Source: Pandoraea captiosa (GTDB taxonomy: Bacteria > Pseudomonadota > Gammaproteobacteria > Burkholderiales > Burkholderiaceae). From it: 64,000 nt of DNA. How positions within the stretch are numbered: the first letter of the stretch is position 1; every line of letters begins with the position of its first letter. Below, piece by piece: positions 46,431-54,734 of the stretch. Location: positions 806,001 to 870,000 of the forward strand of contig NZ_CABPSQ010000002.1 of assembly GCF_902459775.1 (NCBI RefSeq), given 5' to 3'. The position numbers were made by a program, and so were the translations under genes. Under the pieces are notes generated by a model, which made no database searches, was not told where the DNA came from, and was given only the letters and a program-made list of their open reading frames with translations.

Positions 46431-47570
46431 ATGAGCCAATCCACGCAAAAGGCGCCGGGGGCGATCCTCGGCAGCATGGGCCGGGAGCGTCGCCTGAACA
46501 TCGGCGGCATGCCCGCCGCGCCCACGGTGTTGTGTCTGTGTGCCCTACTGGGGGCGGCGCTCGCCATCGCCAGCAGCATCTATACGATCATCGCGTTTCG
46601 TGAGGGGCTGCTTGCCAATCAGCTCGGCGGCTGGTGGGTGCCGGTGGGCACCGGCGTGCTCGGAGTGGCGTCGCTAGTCGTGCTCTGGCCGCTCGCGCGT
46701 GCGTTTGCGCGCTATCGGGACTTCGGGCGCGCCACGTCGCGGCGCGATGTCGTGGCGGCGCGCGTCGCGAAGTCGGAAGCCGGGGTGCAAAGCTGGATCA
46801 CGCTGGGCTACACGCTTGCGCAACTGATCGTCGTGCTCGCGTTGCAGTTCGTCCTGGCGAACGATCTGGCGGTGGCGAAGACATTCTTCCTCGTGCCGCT
46901 GATCGTCAAGACGTTCCCGCTCGTGCTCGAAGCCTTCTGGGTGAACGTGAAGATTTTCCTGATTGCGGAAGTCTTCGTGCTGATCTGGGGACTGATCGTT
47001 GCGCTGGCGATGTTCGCCCCTGGCAATGCCGGCAAGCCGCTACGTTTCATCGCCACGGCCTATGTGGACATCTTCCGGGCGATGCCTGCCGTGCTGGTGA
47101 TCTATCTGGTCGGCTTCGGTCTGCCGCTCACCGGCGTGCCGATCCTGAAGGATCTGTCGCTGACCACCTACGTGGTGATCGCATTGACGCTGACCGTCGG
47201 GGCCTACGTCGCAGAGATCTATCGCGCCGGCATTCAGGGCGTGCACTGGTCTCAGGTCGCCGCAGCCCGCTCGCTCGGCCTGTCGTACACGCAGACGCTG
47301 CGCTTCGTGGTGCTGCCTCAGGGCATTCGTCAGATCATTCCACCGCTGCTCAATGCCTTCATCGCGTTGCAGAAGGACACGGCGCTCGTGAACGTGGTCG
47401 GCGTGATCGACGCTTTCAATCAGTCGATGGTGATCGCGTCGAACCACTACAACCTGTCGGCGGCAACGACCGTAGCCATTCTGTTCATCATCATCTCGGT
47501 TCCGCAGGTGCGTTTCGTGGAACGGATGGCAAAACGCGACCGTGCCCGCATGCGTGCGGGTGGCGCCTGA
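46431..47570 (+). CDS. Amino-acid ABC transporter permease
   Basis: A 379-residue permease, longer than the ~220 residues usual for HisM/GlnP types because of an N-terminal region with two extra membrane helices (APTVLCLCALLGAALAIASS, GVLGVASLVVLWPLA) and a hydrophilic link. The catalytic fold begins near VNVKIFLIAEVFVLIWGLIVAL. The EAA loop is QVAAARSLGLSYTQTLRFVVLPQ. It lies 13 bases after the binding-protein gene and 13 before the ATPase gene, so all three are one operon. A single permease gene implies a homodimer. Confidence 0.92.
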   Translation: MSQSTQKAPGAILGSMGRERRLNIGGMPAAPTVLCLCALLGAALAIASSIYTIIAFREGLLANQLGGWWVPVGTGVLGVASLVVLWPLARAFARYRDFGRATSRRDVVAARVAKSEAGVQSWITLGYTLAQLIVVLALQFVLANDLAVAKTFFLVPLIVKTFPLVLEAFWVNVKIFLIAEVFVLIWGLIVALAMFAPGNAGKPLRFIATAYVDIFRAMPAVLVIYLVGFGLPLTGVPILKDLSLTTYVVIALTLTVGAYVAEIYRAGIQGVHWSQVAAARSLGLSYTQTLRFVVLPQGIRQIIPPLLNAFIALQKDTALVNVVGVIDAFNQSMVIASNHYNLSAATTVAILFIIISVPQVRFVERMAKRDRARMRAGGA

Positions 47571-47583
47571 GGAGCGAACGACC

Positions 47584-48327
47584 ATGTCATTCATCGAGAT
47601 TCGCGACATTGCCAAGTCGTATGGCGACGTGTCGGTCATCAACGGTCTGGCGATGACGGTGGAAGAGCATCAGGTGGTTTGCCTCATCGGGCCGTCCGGC
47701 TCCGGCAAGTCGACGCTGCTGCGCTGTATCAACGGCCTGGAGCCGATCGACGCGGGCGAGATTCTCGTGCACGGCGAGCGCATTACCGGCCCGGGTGTGG
47801 ACGTCAATTCCCTGCGCCGCGATATCGGCATCGTGTTCCAGGGCTACAACCTGTTCCCGCACATGACCGTGCTGGAGAATGTGACCCTTGCACCGATCCG
47901 CGTGCTCAAGCAACCCGGGCGCGAGGCGCAGGCCCGTGCGATGGCGTTGCTCGAACGCTTCGGTCTTGCGCACAAGGCGAACGAGTACCCTGACCGCATG
48001 TCGGGCGGACAGCAGCAGCGCGTGGCCATCGTACGCGCGCTGGCGATGGATCCGATGGTGTTGTTGCTCGACGAAATCACGTCGGCGCTCGATCCCGAAT
48101 TGGTGTCCGAAGTGCTCAACATCGTGCGCGATCTGGCGCAAGAAGGCATGACGATGCTGCTCGCCACGCACGAGATGGGATTCGCACGCGAAGTGGCGTC
48201 GAAGGTTTGCTTCCTGTGTGACGGAGCGGTCTGCGAAGAAGGGCCGCCGGAGCAGATCTTCGGCGATCCGCAGCAGGAGCGCACGCGCGCGTTCCTGCGC
48301 AGCATTCGTCAGGCAAAGCGCCTTTGA
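47584..48327 (+). CDS. Amino-acid ABC transporter ATP-binding protein
   Basis: A 247-residue GlnQ/HisP-type ATPase. Walker A is GPSGSGKST, signature MSGGQQQRVAIVRALA, Walker B VLLLDEITSALD, and the switch region is LLATHEMGFAREVA. The Walker B Glu is kept. Asp-Glu-Ile-Thr replaces the usual Asp-Glu-Pro-Thr. The ATG at 47584 follows TGAGGAGCGAACGACC. A terminator at 48355-48387 closes the operon. Confidence 0.93.
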   Translation: MSFIEIRDIAKSYGDVSVINGLAMTVEEHQVVCLIGPSGSGKSTLLRCINGLEPIDAGEILVHGERITGPGVDVNSLRRDIGIVFQGYNLFPHMTVLENVTLAPIRVLKQPGREAQARAMALLERFGLAHKANEYPDRMSGGQQQRVAIVRALAMDPMVLLLDEITSALDPELVSEVLNIVRDLAQEGMTMLLATHEMGFAREVASKVCFLCDGAVCEEGPPEQIFGDPQQERTRAFLRSIRQAKRL

Positions 48328-48354
48328 CGTACAACGGCAGGTAACGTTGGACGC

Positions 48355-48387
48355 GCCCCGAAGATCGGAAGGTCTTCGGGGCTTTTT
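48355..48387 (+). terminator. Intrinsic terminator after the ABC operon
   Basis: GCCCCGAAGA (48355-48364) pairs with TCTTCGGGGC (48373-48382) around an 8-base loop and is followed by TTTTT. It lies 27 bases after the ATPase gene stop. Confidence 0.9.
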
Positions 48388-48438
48388 CGTTGTCCGCGGG
48401 TAAAATCGTGTGCTTTGCATCGACGGTCTTTACATCAC

Positions 48439-49173
48439 ATGCTCGCGCACGCCTTCACCCCCTACGAGTCGACGATTACCGCCGTGCTGGACACGCTGGG
48501 CATGGCGGCACACGCCGACAGCGACGACGGTTCGCACGACTGGTCGCATCTCATTCGCGTGTGGACGCTGGTCAAGGAGATCGCGGCGCAGGAAGCGCGT
48601 GAAGCGTACGACGCGCGCGAATCGTCCGAATCGTCCGAATCGTCCGAATCGTCTGAATCGGCGATCGATCTGGAAATGCTCGCAGTGGCCACGCTGCTGC
48701 ACGATTGCGTGGCGGTCGAGAAGAACGATCCGCGTCGCGCGCAGGCCTCGCGCCTGTCAGCCGACAAGGCGCGCGGCATCCTGCAGGCGATGGGCTGGGC
48801 GGCCGGGCGTATCGACGCCACGGCGCACGTCATCGAGGCGCATAGCTTTTCGGCGGGCATTGCGCCGAACTCGCGCGAAGCCGGTATCCTGCGCGACGCC
48901 GACCGGCTCGACGCCATCGGCGCCATCGGCATCGCGCGCACGTTCTATGTCGCGGGGCGCATGGGCTCGCGCCTGTACGACCCGATCGATCCGTTTGCCG
49001 GGGACCGGGCGCTGGAAGATCGCCGCTTCGCACTCGATCACTTCGAGGCAAAGCTCTTTCATCTTGAGGACGGGCTCACGACGAACGCGAGCAAGGCCAT
49101 CGCGCGGCGACGCGTCGCAACGATGCGCACGTTCGTCGAGATGCTGCGAGAGGAAATCGGCGCTACGTCCTGA
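48439..49173 (+). CDS. HD-domain phosphohydrolase (YedJ-like)
   Basis: A 244-residue HD-superfamily hydrolase. His of HDWSHLIRVW, the HD pair in LLHDCVAVEKND, and Asp of ILRDADRLDAIGAIG form the metal site. The YedJ-like group acts on nucleotides or unknown phosphates. Between the first His and the HD pair is an inserted Ser-Ser-Glu repeat (ESSESSESSESSES) coded by four 9-base units. The ATG at 48439 is the first with clear homology; one at 48415 adds 8 residues. A separate transcript is likely because a terminator precedes it. Its link to the neighbouring catabolic genes is unclear. Confidence 0.87.
   Translation: MLAHAFTPYESTITAVLDTLGMAAHADSDDGSHDWSHLIRVWTLVKEIAAQEAREAYDARESSESSESSESSESAIDLEMLAVATLLHDCVAVEKNDPRRAQASRLSADKARGILQAMGWAAGRIDATAHVIEAHSFSAGIAPNSREAGILRDADRLDAIGAIGIARTFYVAGRMGSRLYDPIDPFAGDRALEDRRFALDHFEAKLFHLEDGLTTNASKAIARRRVATMRTFVEMLREEIGATS
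48622..48657 (+). repeat. In-frame tandem repeat, four 9-base units (TCGTCCGAA) coding Ser-Ser-Glu
   Basis: Three exact copies and one with a single change (TCGTCTGAA) lie head to tail inside the HD phosphohydrolase gene. The unit is a multiple of three, so slippage would change the length of a Ser/Glu loop without breaking the frame. Confidence 0.95.
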
Positions 49174-49247
49174 GCGCGCGCTTCGCGGCGTTTTGCTCGC
49201 CGGCCGCCGCTCGTCGATCGATATCGGCGCTCTGCGCCCAGTGCCCG

Positions 49248-49733
49248 TCAGCGCGCGGCGACGGCGTCGAGCGGCACTTCCAGCCCGACCTTGACGTTGC
49301 TCATCGAGACCAGCGTCTTGAAGCGCTTGACGTTGTTGCTCTCGAAGAACAGCGCTCGCGTGAGCGCCGTGTATTGCGCCATGTTCTGCACGACCATGAT
49401 CACCACGAAGTCGCATTCGCCTGCGACGTAATAGCACTGCTGCACCTGCGGGCACGCCAGAAAGCTGCGCTTCATCGCGTCGAGCAGGTCGAGGCGCTCA
49501 TTCTCGACCTCGACTTCCGTAATGATCGTGAGCGGATAGCCCACCTGTTCCGGGTCGACGAGCGACACCGTCTTGCGCGTCACCCCTTCGTCCGCCAGTT
49601 TCTTCAGTCGCCGGTTCACGGCGGCCGACGAGAGATTCACCTGCGCGCCGAGCGCGTGCTGGGGTGTCGTCGCGTCTTGCTGGATCGCCGCGAGCAGGGC
49701 GATGTCGTAGCTGTCGAGGCTCATGGTGCGCAA
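49248..49733 (-). CDS. Lrp/AsnC-family transcriptional regulator
   Basis: A 161-residue Lrp-type regulator. The HTH is SYDIALLAAIQQDATTPQHAL then LSSAAVNRRLKKLADEGV. The C-terminal RAM domain has VENERLDLLDAMKRSFLACPQVQQCYYVAGECDFVV (read in pieces), the usual amino-acid-sensing fold. It is divergent to the carbamoylase-type hydrolase / diaminopropionate ammonia-lyase / M20 operon across 173 bases, so it most likely controls that operon in response to an amino acid. Confidence 0.93.
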   Translation of the reverse strand: MRTMSLDSYDIALLAAIQQDATTPQHALGAQVNLSSAAVNRRLKKLADEGVTRKTVSLVDPEQVGYPLTIITEVEVENERLDLLDAMKRSFLACPQVQQCYYVAGECDFVVIMVVQNMAQYTALTRALFFESNNVKRFKTLVSMSNVKVGLEVPLDAVAAR

Positions 49734-49906
49734 TAAAAATTCGATCGGGACGCCAAAAACGCGAAAATCGTACGCGCTCTCCGGAATATTATTCAGGCAG
49801 CCGGATGATACTCCGCTAGCGGTAACTTCGCGGATCGCCGCAGTGGCACATCATCTGCGGCATTTGCTGAACGTCTTCCCATTCCGACAAGTACAACGAC
49901 CGACTC

Positions 49907-51181
49907 ATGTCCGACACGAAAGCCTGCGCCCTCCGTCTGAACGGCCCCGTCATGTTGCAGCAACTACGCGAACTCGGCGAAATCGGTGCCGACCCGGTGG
50001 CAGGCGGCCGTACGCGCGTTGCGCTCACCGATGACGAGAAGGCGGGTCGCGATCGCGTCGTTGCGTGGATGCGCGCGCTCGATCTCGATGTACAGATCGA
50101 CCGCATCGGCAACATCTTCGGCACGCTGCCGGGCGAGAGCGGTGCGCGCGACGCCTCCGGAGCGAAGCCGCGCCCCCTGATGATGGGCTCGCACATCGAT
50201 ACCGTCATCAACGCCGGTGCGCTCGATGGCTGCTATGGCGTGCTCGGCGGTCTGGCCGTCGCGCGGGCATTTCGCGAGGCGGGCATCGTGCCGTCGCGTC
50301 CGATCACGGTCGCGGCATTCACCAATGAGGAAGGCGCGCGCTTTCACCCCGACATGATGGGGTCGCTGGTGCACGCGGGGGGCTTGTCGGTCGACGAGGC
50401 GCTTGACGCGATCGGCACGGATGGCGCTCGTCTGGGCGACGAACTCGTTCGCATTGGCTATGCCGGCGACATGGAGCCTGGCACGCTCGTGCCGCACGAA
50501 TATCTCGAACTACACATCGAACAAGGCCCGATTCTGGAAGCGGAAGGGCTGGAGATCGGCGTCGTGGAACGTTTGCAGGGCATCTCGTGGCAACAGATCA
50601 CGGTGCAGGGCAACGCGAACCATGCGGGCACCACACCGACGCACCTGCGTCACGATGCCGGTTACGTCGCCGCCGCGGCCGTGGCCGAACTTCGGCGCAT
50701 TGCGGTCGAGTCCGGCACGACGCTCGCGACCGTGGGCACCATGAAGTTTGAGCCGGGTGTCATCAACGTAATTGCGCGCAAGGCGGTATTCACGGTCGAC
50801 ATGCGCGACCCGAACGACGAACGTCTCACGCAAAGCGAAGCGATGCTGGCCGATTTTCTCGCGAGGATGGCGGCCCAGGAAGGGGTTCGGGTATCGACCG
50901 AGCGGCTCGCGCGATTCGCGCCGGTTGTCTTTGATGCCGAACTGGCAGATGCCATCGAGGCCAGCGTGAAGCGCATGGGGCTGTCGTACCGGCGCATGAC
51001 GTCGGGCGCGGGTCACGATGCGCAGATGATCGCGCGCATCGCGCCTGCCGCCATGATTTTCGTGCCGAGCCGGGGCGGCATCAGCCATAACCCGCGCGAG
51101 CATACCGACGACGATCAGCTCGTACGCGGTGCCGAAGTGCTGCTCGATGTCGTGGCCCGACGTCTCGGCGTCGCGCAGTAA
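49907..51181 (+). CDS. M20/M28-type Zn-dependent hydrolase (N-carbamoyl-L-amino acid hydrolase / allantoate amidohydrolase family)
   Basis: A 424-residue binuclear metal hydrolase of the β-ureidopropionase/carbamoylase family. MGSHIDTVINAGALDGCYGVL provides metal-binding His and Asp, FTNEEGARFHPDMMGS the catalytic Glu pair, and SGAGHDAQMIARIAPAAMIFVPSRGGISH the C-terminal ligand region. Family members remove a carbamoyl group (or ammonia and CO2 from ureido groups) from amino acids. It is the first gene of the rightward operon and precedes diaminopropionate ammonia-lyase by a few dozen bases. The exact substrate is not known. Confidence 0.9.
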   Translation: MSDTKACALRLNGPVMLQQLRELGEIGADPVAGGRTRVALTDDEKAGRDRVVAWMRALDLDVQIDRIGNIFGTLPGESGARDASGAKPRPLMMGSHIDTVINAGALDGCYGVLGGLAVARAFREAGIVPSRPITVAAFTNEEGARFHPDMMGSLVHAGGLSVDEALDAIGTDGARLGDELVRIGYAGDMEPGTLVPHEYLELHIEQGPILEAEGLEIGVVERLQGISWQQITVQGNANHAGTTPTHLRHDAGYVAAAAVAELRRIAVESGTTLATVGTMKFEPGVINVIARKAVFTVDMRDPNDERLTQSEAMLADFLARMAAQEGVRVSTERLARFAPVVFDAELADAIEASVKRMGLSYRRMTSGAGHDAQMIARIAPAAMIFVPSRGGISHNPREHTDDDQLVRGAEVLLDVVARRLGVAQ

Positions 51182-51238
51182 TCGCGTAGTAATTGCGTGA
51201 GCGTTTTTCGTATCTCTCGCCCTACCGGAGCCCCCCGA

Positions 51239-52471
51239 ATGCTTTACCTCAATCCGCATGCCGCGCGTGCGCCATATCCGTCCGATCTTCAGGACATCAT
51301 GAGCATTGCCCGCGCCGGGCAGAGCCGCGAATGGCTTTCGCATTGGGACGGTCTGACGCCCGGCAGCACGCCGCTGCGTTCGTTGCCCGATCTGGCGGCG
51401 TCGCTCGGGGTGCGCAGCGTGCTGGTCAAGGACGAGGCGCAGCGCGCCGCGCTCGGCAGCTTCAAGGCGCTCGGTGCGCCCATCGCGCTGGTTCGCCTGC
51501 TGTTGCGTCGGTTCGAAGGGCAAGGCTTCACGGCCCGGTCGCTGTTCAGGGGCGAGCATCGCGACGCACTGAGCGGATTTACGGCGATCAGCGCCACGGA
51601 CGGCAATCACGGCCGCGCGCTGGCCGCAGCGGCGCAAAGCATCGGTTGTCGCTGTGTCATCGTCCTGCACGCGCATGTCAGCGACGAGCGCGAGCAGGCG
51701 ATTGCCGCGTACGGCGCGCAGATCGTACGTATCGCGGGCAATTACGACGAGTCCGTCGCCGAAGCGGCGGCGCTGGCCGCGCGCAACGGCTGGTATGTCG
51801 TATCCGATACGTCCTACGAGGGATATGAGGTCATTCCGCGCGACGTCATGCAGGGCTACGGCATCGTGGCGGCGGAGGTCTGCGAGACGCTGGCGCACGG
51901 CGCGGCGCAACAGGACGCGGCGTGCCCGGTCACGCATGTCTTCGTGCAAGGCGGCGTGGGCGGCCTGGCGGCGGGGGCCGTGAGTTATCTCTGGGAGCGA
52001 TGGGGTGCGTGGCGCCCGACGTTCGTGGTCGTGGAGCCGGAGCAGGCCGACTGTCTGTATCAGAGCGCCCTGGCAGGCAAGCCGGCATCGGCTTCCGGAT
52101 CGGTGGATTCCGTGATGGCGGGGCTGGCTTGCGGCGAAACATCGCCGCTCGCCTGGCGCTTCCTGCAATCGTCGGTCGATGCGTTCATGACGGTCACCGA
52201 TGCGCAGGCCGTGCAGGCGATGAAGCAACTCGCGCGCGGCAGTGACAACGACGTGCCGTTCGTCGCGGGCGAATCGGGTGTTGCCGGGCTTGCCGGACTG
52301 ATGCACGCGGCGGCAACACCGGCGACGGCGGCGGCGCTGGGCCTCACGCCTGACGCGCGCGTGCTGCTCATCAGTACCGAGGGCGCGACAGCGCCGTCGG
52401 TCTATGCCGCGCTCGTGGGAGAGTCGGCATCGTCGGTCACGCAACGCCAGCAGGCGTGGCTGGCACGTTAA
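51239..52471 (+). CDS. Diaminopropionate ammonia-lyase
   Basis: A 410-residue fold-type II PLP enzyme that converts 2,3-diaminopropionate to pyruvate and two ammonia. Lys76 in LGSFKALGAPIAL is the PLP lysine and lies at nearly the same position as in E. coli YgeX. ATDGNHGRALAAAAQ binds the substrate carboxylate, and VQGGVGGLAAGA is the phosphate loop. I prefer the ATG at 51239 (GGAG upstream, homology at once) over the GTG at 51197. It sits between the carbamoylase-type hydrolase and the M20 amidohydrolase, resembling the E. coli ygeX–ygeY neighbourhood in content. Confidence 0.92.
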   Translation: MLYLNPHAARAPYPSDLQDIMSIARAGQSREWLSHWDGLTPGSTPLRSLPDLAASLGVRSVLVKDEAQRAALGSFKALGAPIALVRLLLRRFEGQGFTARSLFRGEHRDALSGFTAISATDGNHGRALAAAAQSIGCRCVIVLHAHVSDEREQAIAAYGAQIVRIAGNYDESVAEAAALAARNGWYVVSDTSYEGYEVIPRDVMQGYGIVAAEVCETLAHGAAQQDAACPVTHVFVQGGVGGLAAGAVSYLWERWGAWRPTFVVVEPEQADCLYQSALAGKPASASGSVDSVMAGLACGETSPLAWRFLQSSVDAFMTVTDAQAVQAMKQLARGSDNDVPFVAGESGVAGLAGLMHAAATPATAAALGLTPDARVLLISTEGATAPSVYAALVGESASSVTQRQQAWLAR

Positions 52472-52513
52472 CATCACCATCGATGTCACCATCGATCACG
52501 GCAGGGGGTAGGG

Positions 52514-53710
52514 ATGCGTCAGGACATCGTGCAAGACACCTATTTCGCAAAGGCGCTCACCGGTTGGCGGCATGCCTTTCATCGTCAGCCGGAGACCGGA
52601 TTCGAGGAAGTCTCGACGTCGCACACGGTCGCGACGATTCTCGAAAGCCTCGGGCTGGACGTGCATCGGCACATTGGCGGCACGGGCATCGTGGCGAATC
52701 TGCGGGTCGGTAATGCGGACGGAAGCGGTAGCGGCAACGGAGCGATCGGCATTCGCGCCGATATGGACGCGCTGTCGATCGCCGAGCACGCGCCGGGGCG
52801 CAGCTACGCGTCGCAAGTGCCCGGCAAGATGCACGCATGCGGTCACGACGGCCATATGTCGATGGTGCTGGGCGCGGCGAAATTGCTCGCCGAGTCGCGC
52901 GACTTCAACGGCACCGTGCGCTTCATCTTCCAGCCGGCGGAGGAGCACGGCCGTGGCGCGAAGGCGATGATCGCGGACGGCCTGCTGGAGCGCTTCCCCA
53001 TCGATGCAATCTACGGGGTTCACAACATGCCCGGCATACCGACGGGACGCATTGCCACGCGCACCGGCGGGATCATGGCGAGCGAGGACAACTTTGTCAT
53101 CCGCATCCGCGGCAGGGGCACGCACGCGGCGCGGCCTCACATGGGGGTGGATCCGCTGGTGATCGGCGCGCAGATCGTCGTGGCGCTACAGACGGTGGTA
53201 TCGCGCAGTGTCGACCCGGGGGAATCGGCGGTGGTGTCGTGCACCGAGTTCATCACGGACGGCATCCGCAATGCGATCCCGACGAACGTCGTGATCAAAG
53301 GCGACACACGCAGCTATACACCCCACGTGCAGCAACTGCTGGAGACGCGCATGCGCGAGATCTGCATGGGTATCTGCGCCATGCACGGCGCGCATTGCGA
53401 GTTCGAGTACACGCACGAGTTCGCACCGACGATGAACTGGGCGGAGAACACGGCGCTGGCCGTGCGTGCCGCCACGGTCGTCGCTGGCGAGGCGATGGTT
53501 GACGCAGACGTCGCGCCGGTGATGGCGTCGGAGGACTTCGGTGTGTTCTTGCAGCACGTGCCGGGCAACTTTGCCTTCATCGGCAACGGCAGTGGCGACG
53601 AACCGGGGGCGATTCCGCTGCACAACGCCTGCTACGACTTCAACGACGCGATTCTGCCGCTCGGCGCGCGTTACTTCGCACAGATCGTGCGCGACAGTCT
53701 GCCGCGCTGA
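52514..53710 (+). CDS. M20-family amidohydrolase (hippurate hydrolase/aminoacylase-like)
   Basis: A 398-residue metallo-amidohydrolase. MHACGHDGHMSMVLGAA carries the metal-binding Cys/His/Asp group, FIFQPAEEHGRGAKAMI the catalytic Glu, GTHAARPHMGVDPL the dimer-domain His, and MASEDFGVF the last ligand region. Relatives deacylate N-acyl amino acids such as hippurate or N-acetyl amino acids. It starts 42 bases after the ammonia-lyase gene and completes the three-gene operon, so it may release an acyl group from a diaminopropionate derivative (inference). Confidence 0.92.
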   Translation: MRQDIVQDTYFAKALTGWRHAFHRQPETGFEEVSTSHTVATILESLGLDVHRHIGGTGIVANLRVGNADGSGSGNGAIGIRADMDALSIAEHAPGRSYASQVPGKMHACGHDGHMSMVLGAAKLLAESRDFNGTVRFIFQPAEEHGRGAKAMIADGLLERFPIDAIYGVHNMPGIPTGRIATRTGGIMASEDNFVIRIRGRGTHAARPHMGVDPLVIGAQIVVALQTVVSRSVDPGESAVVSCTEFITDGIRNAIPTNVVIKGDTRSYTPHVQQLLETRMREICMGICAMHGAHCEFEYTHEFAPTMNWAENTALAVRAATVVAGEAMVDADVAPVMASEDFGVFLQHVPGNFAFIGNGSGDEPGAIPLHNACYDFNDAILPLGARYFAQIVRDSLPR

Positions 53711-53749
53711 ACGGCTGCGGGGCGGTAGCGGGAGCGGTGGCTGCGGCCG

Positions 53750-54493
53750 TTAGCGAACGGTCGCGAGCGGTACGGTCCCGGCGTTGATCACGGCGTCGGG
53801 CAACTCGCGCACCGCTTCGAGCGTCTTGCGAATGTGTGCCGCAAGCAACGCCGCCGCCTTGTCGGCGTCGCGTGCGAGACAGGCGTCGAAAATCGCCTGA
53901 TGCTCTTCATGCACGTCGCGCGGCACCGGACGGTGCGTGATCGACAGGCGGCGATAGCGCTCCGACTGGCGATAGAGAATCGCCAGAAAGTGATGCAGCC
54001 AGCGCGACGGACACGCGCGAATCAACACTTCGTGAAACGCGCGGTTGCGCGTCTCCCATTGGGCAAACCGGCCGCCGTCGCCGGTCTTGTCGTTCGCCGG
54101 ATCTCCCAGCCGCTCCTCGGCGAGCGTGAGCAAATGGAAGGCACTCGTCAGGTCGGCTTCCCACGTGTCGTCGCCAAGCGCCACGGACTGACGAAGCGCT
54201 TCGGTCTCCAACTGCACGCGTGTCTCGGTGATGTCGATGAAGTCGGCCAGCGAGATGGGCGTGACACGAAAGCCGCGATGTCCGTGCTGGACCACGAGGG
54301 CGTCTGCGACCAGTAGCGCCAGCGCCTCGCGCAAGGTTCCCGCGCCCACTTCGTAACGATCCTTCAGGTGCTCGACGCGCAGCTTCTCCCCCGGCGCGAG
54401 ATGCCCGTCGACGATGTCGCTGCGCAAGCGCAGGTAGGCGCTTTGGGCCAGCGTGGCATCGGCGCTCGGAACGGAGGACTGGGGACTGTGCAT
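53750..54493 (-). CDS. GntR-family regulator, FCD domain
   Basis: A 247-residue FadR-type regulator. The winged helix spans about residues 14-80 (QSAYLRLRSDIVDGHLAPGEK, then LKDRYEVGAGTLREALALL). The FCD domain contains TETRVQLETEALRQSVA, RAFHEVLIRAC, EEHQAIFDACLARD and LLAAHIRKTLEAV. It is convergent to the M20 gene and divergent to the aldehyde dehydrogenase gene at 54735, which is the likelier target. A TTCTCGAGAA palindrome lies between the two. Confidence 0.9.
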   Translation of the reverse strand: MHSPQSSVPSADATLAQSAYLRLRSDIVDGHLAPGEKLRVEHLKDRYEVGAGTLREALALLVADALVVQHGHRGFRVTPISLADFIDITETRVQLETEALRQSVALGDDTWEADLTSAFHLLTLAEERLGDPANDKTGDGGRFAQWETRNRAFHEVLIRACPSRWLHHFLAILYRQSERYRRLSITHRPVPRDVHEEHQAIFDACLARDADKAAALLAAHIRKTLEAVRELPDAVINAGTVPLATVR

Positions 54494-54734
54494 GGGTAAG
54501 CGGTGTTACGGCGGTTCAGGAGGAAAGTGCCGGTCGGCGCGGCGTGTCGAGATTATACGGAGCTTCCGGGGGATTTTCGCAAAGTTGACAAATAATCGAG
54601 ATAATAAAAAATTCTCGAGAAAATATTGACGGGAATCGGTCGGCGGATTTATCGTGTGCGTCATGTCGGCGTCGCTTCTCTCGTGAGGCGGCGGCGTCGC
54701 CCGCATCCATCCAAGACATCAGCGAGAGTGAGAC
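54494..54734. promoter_or_regulatory. Divergent region between gntR-type gene and aldehyde dehydrogenase gene
   Basis: 241 bases. The centre 54545-54632 is AT-rich. TTGACA at 54585-54590 is a -35 candidate, and the 10-base palindrome TTCTCGAGAA (54612-54621) is the likely GntR operator. A related CTCGA element occurs at minus-strand position 54596-54600. Confidence 0.55.

Noticed and set aside
50510-52492. 660-codon open frame on the minus strand
   Set aside because: It is antisense to the hydrolase and diaminopropionate ammonia-lyase genes, with Arg-rich non-protein-like sequence.
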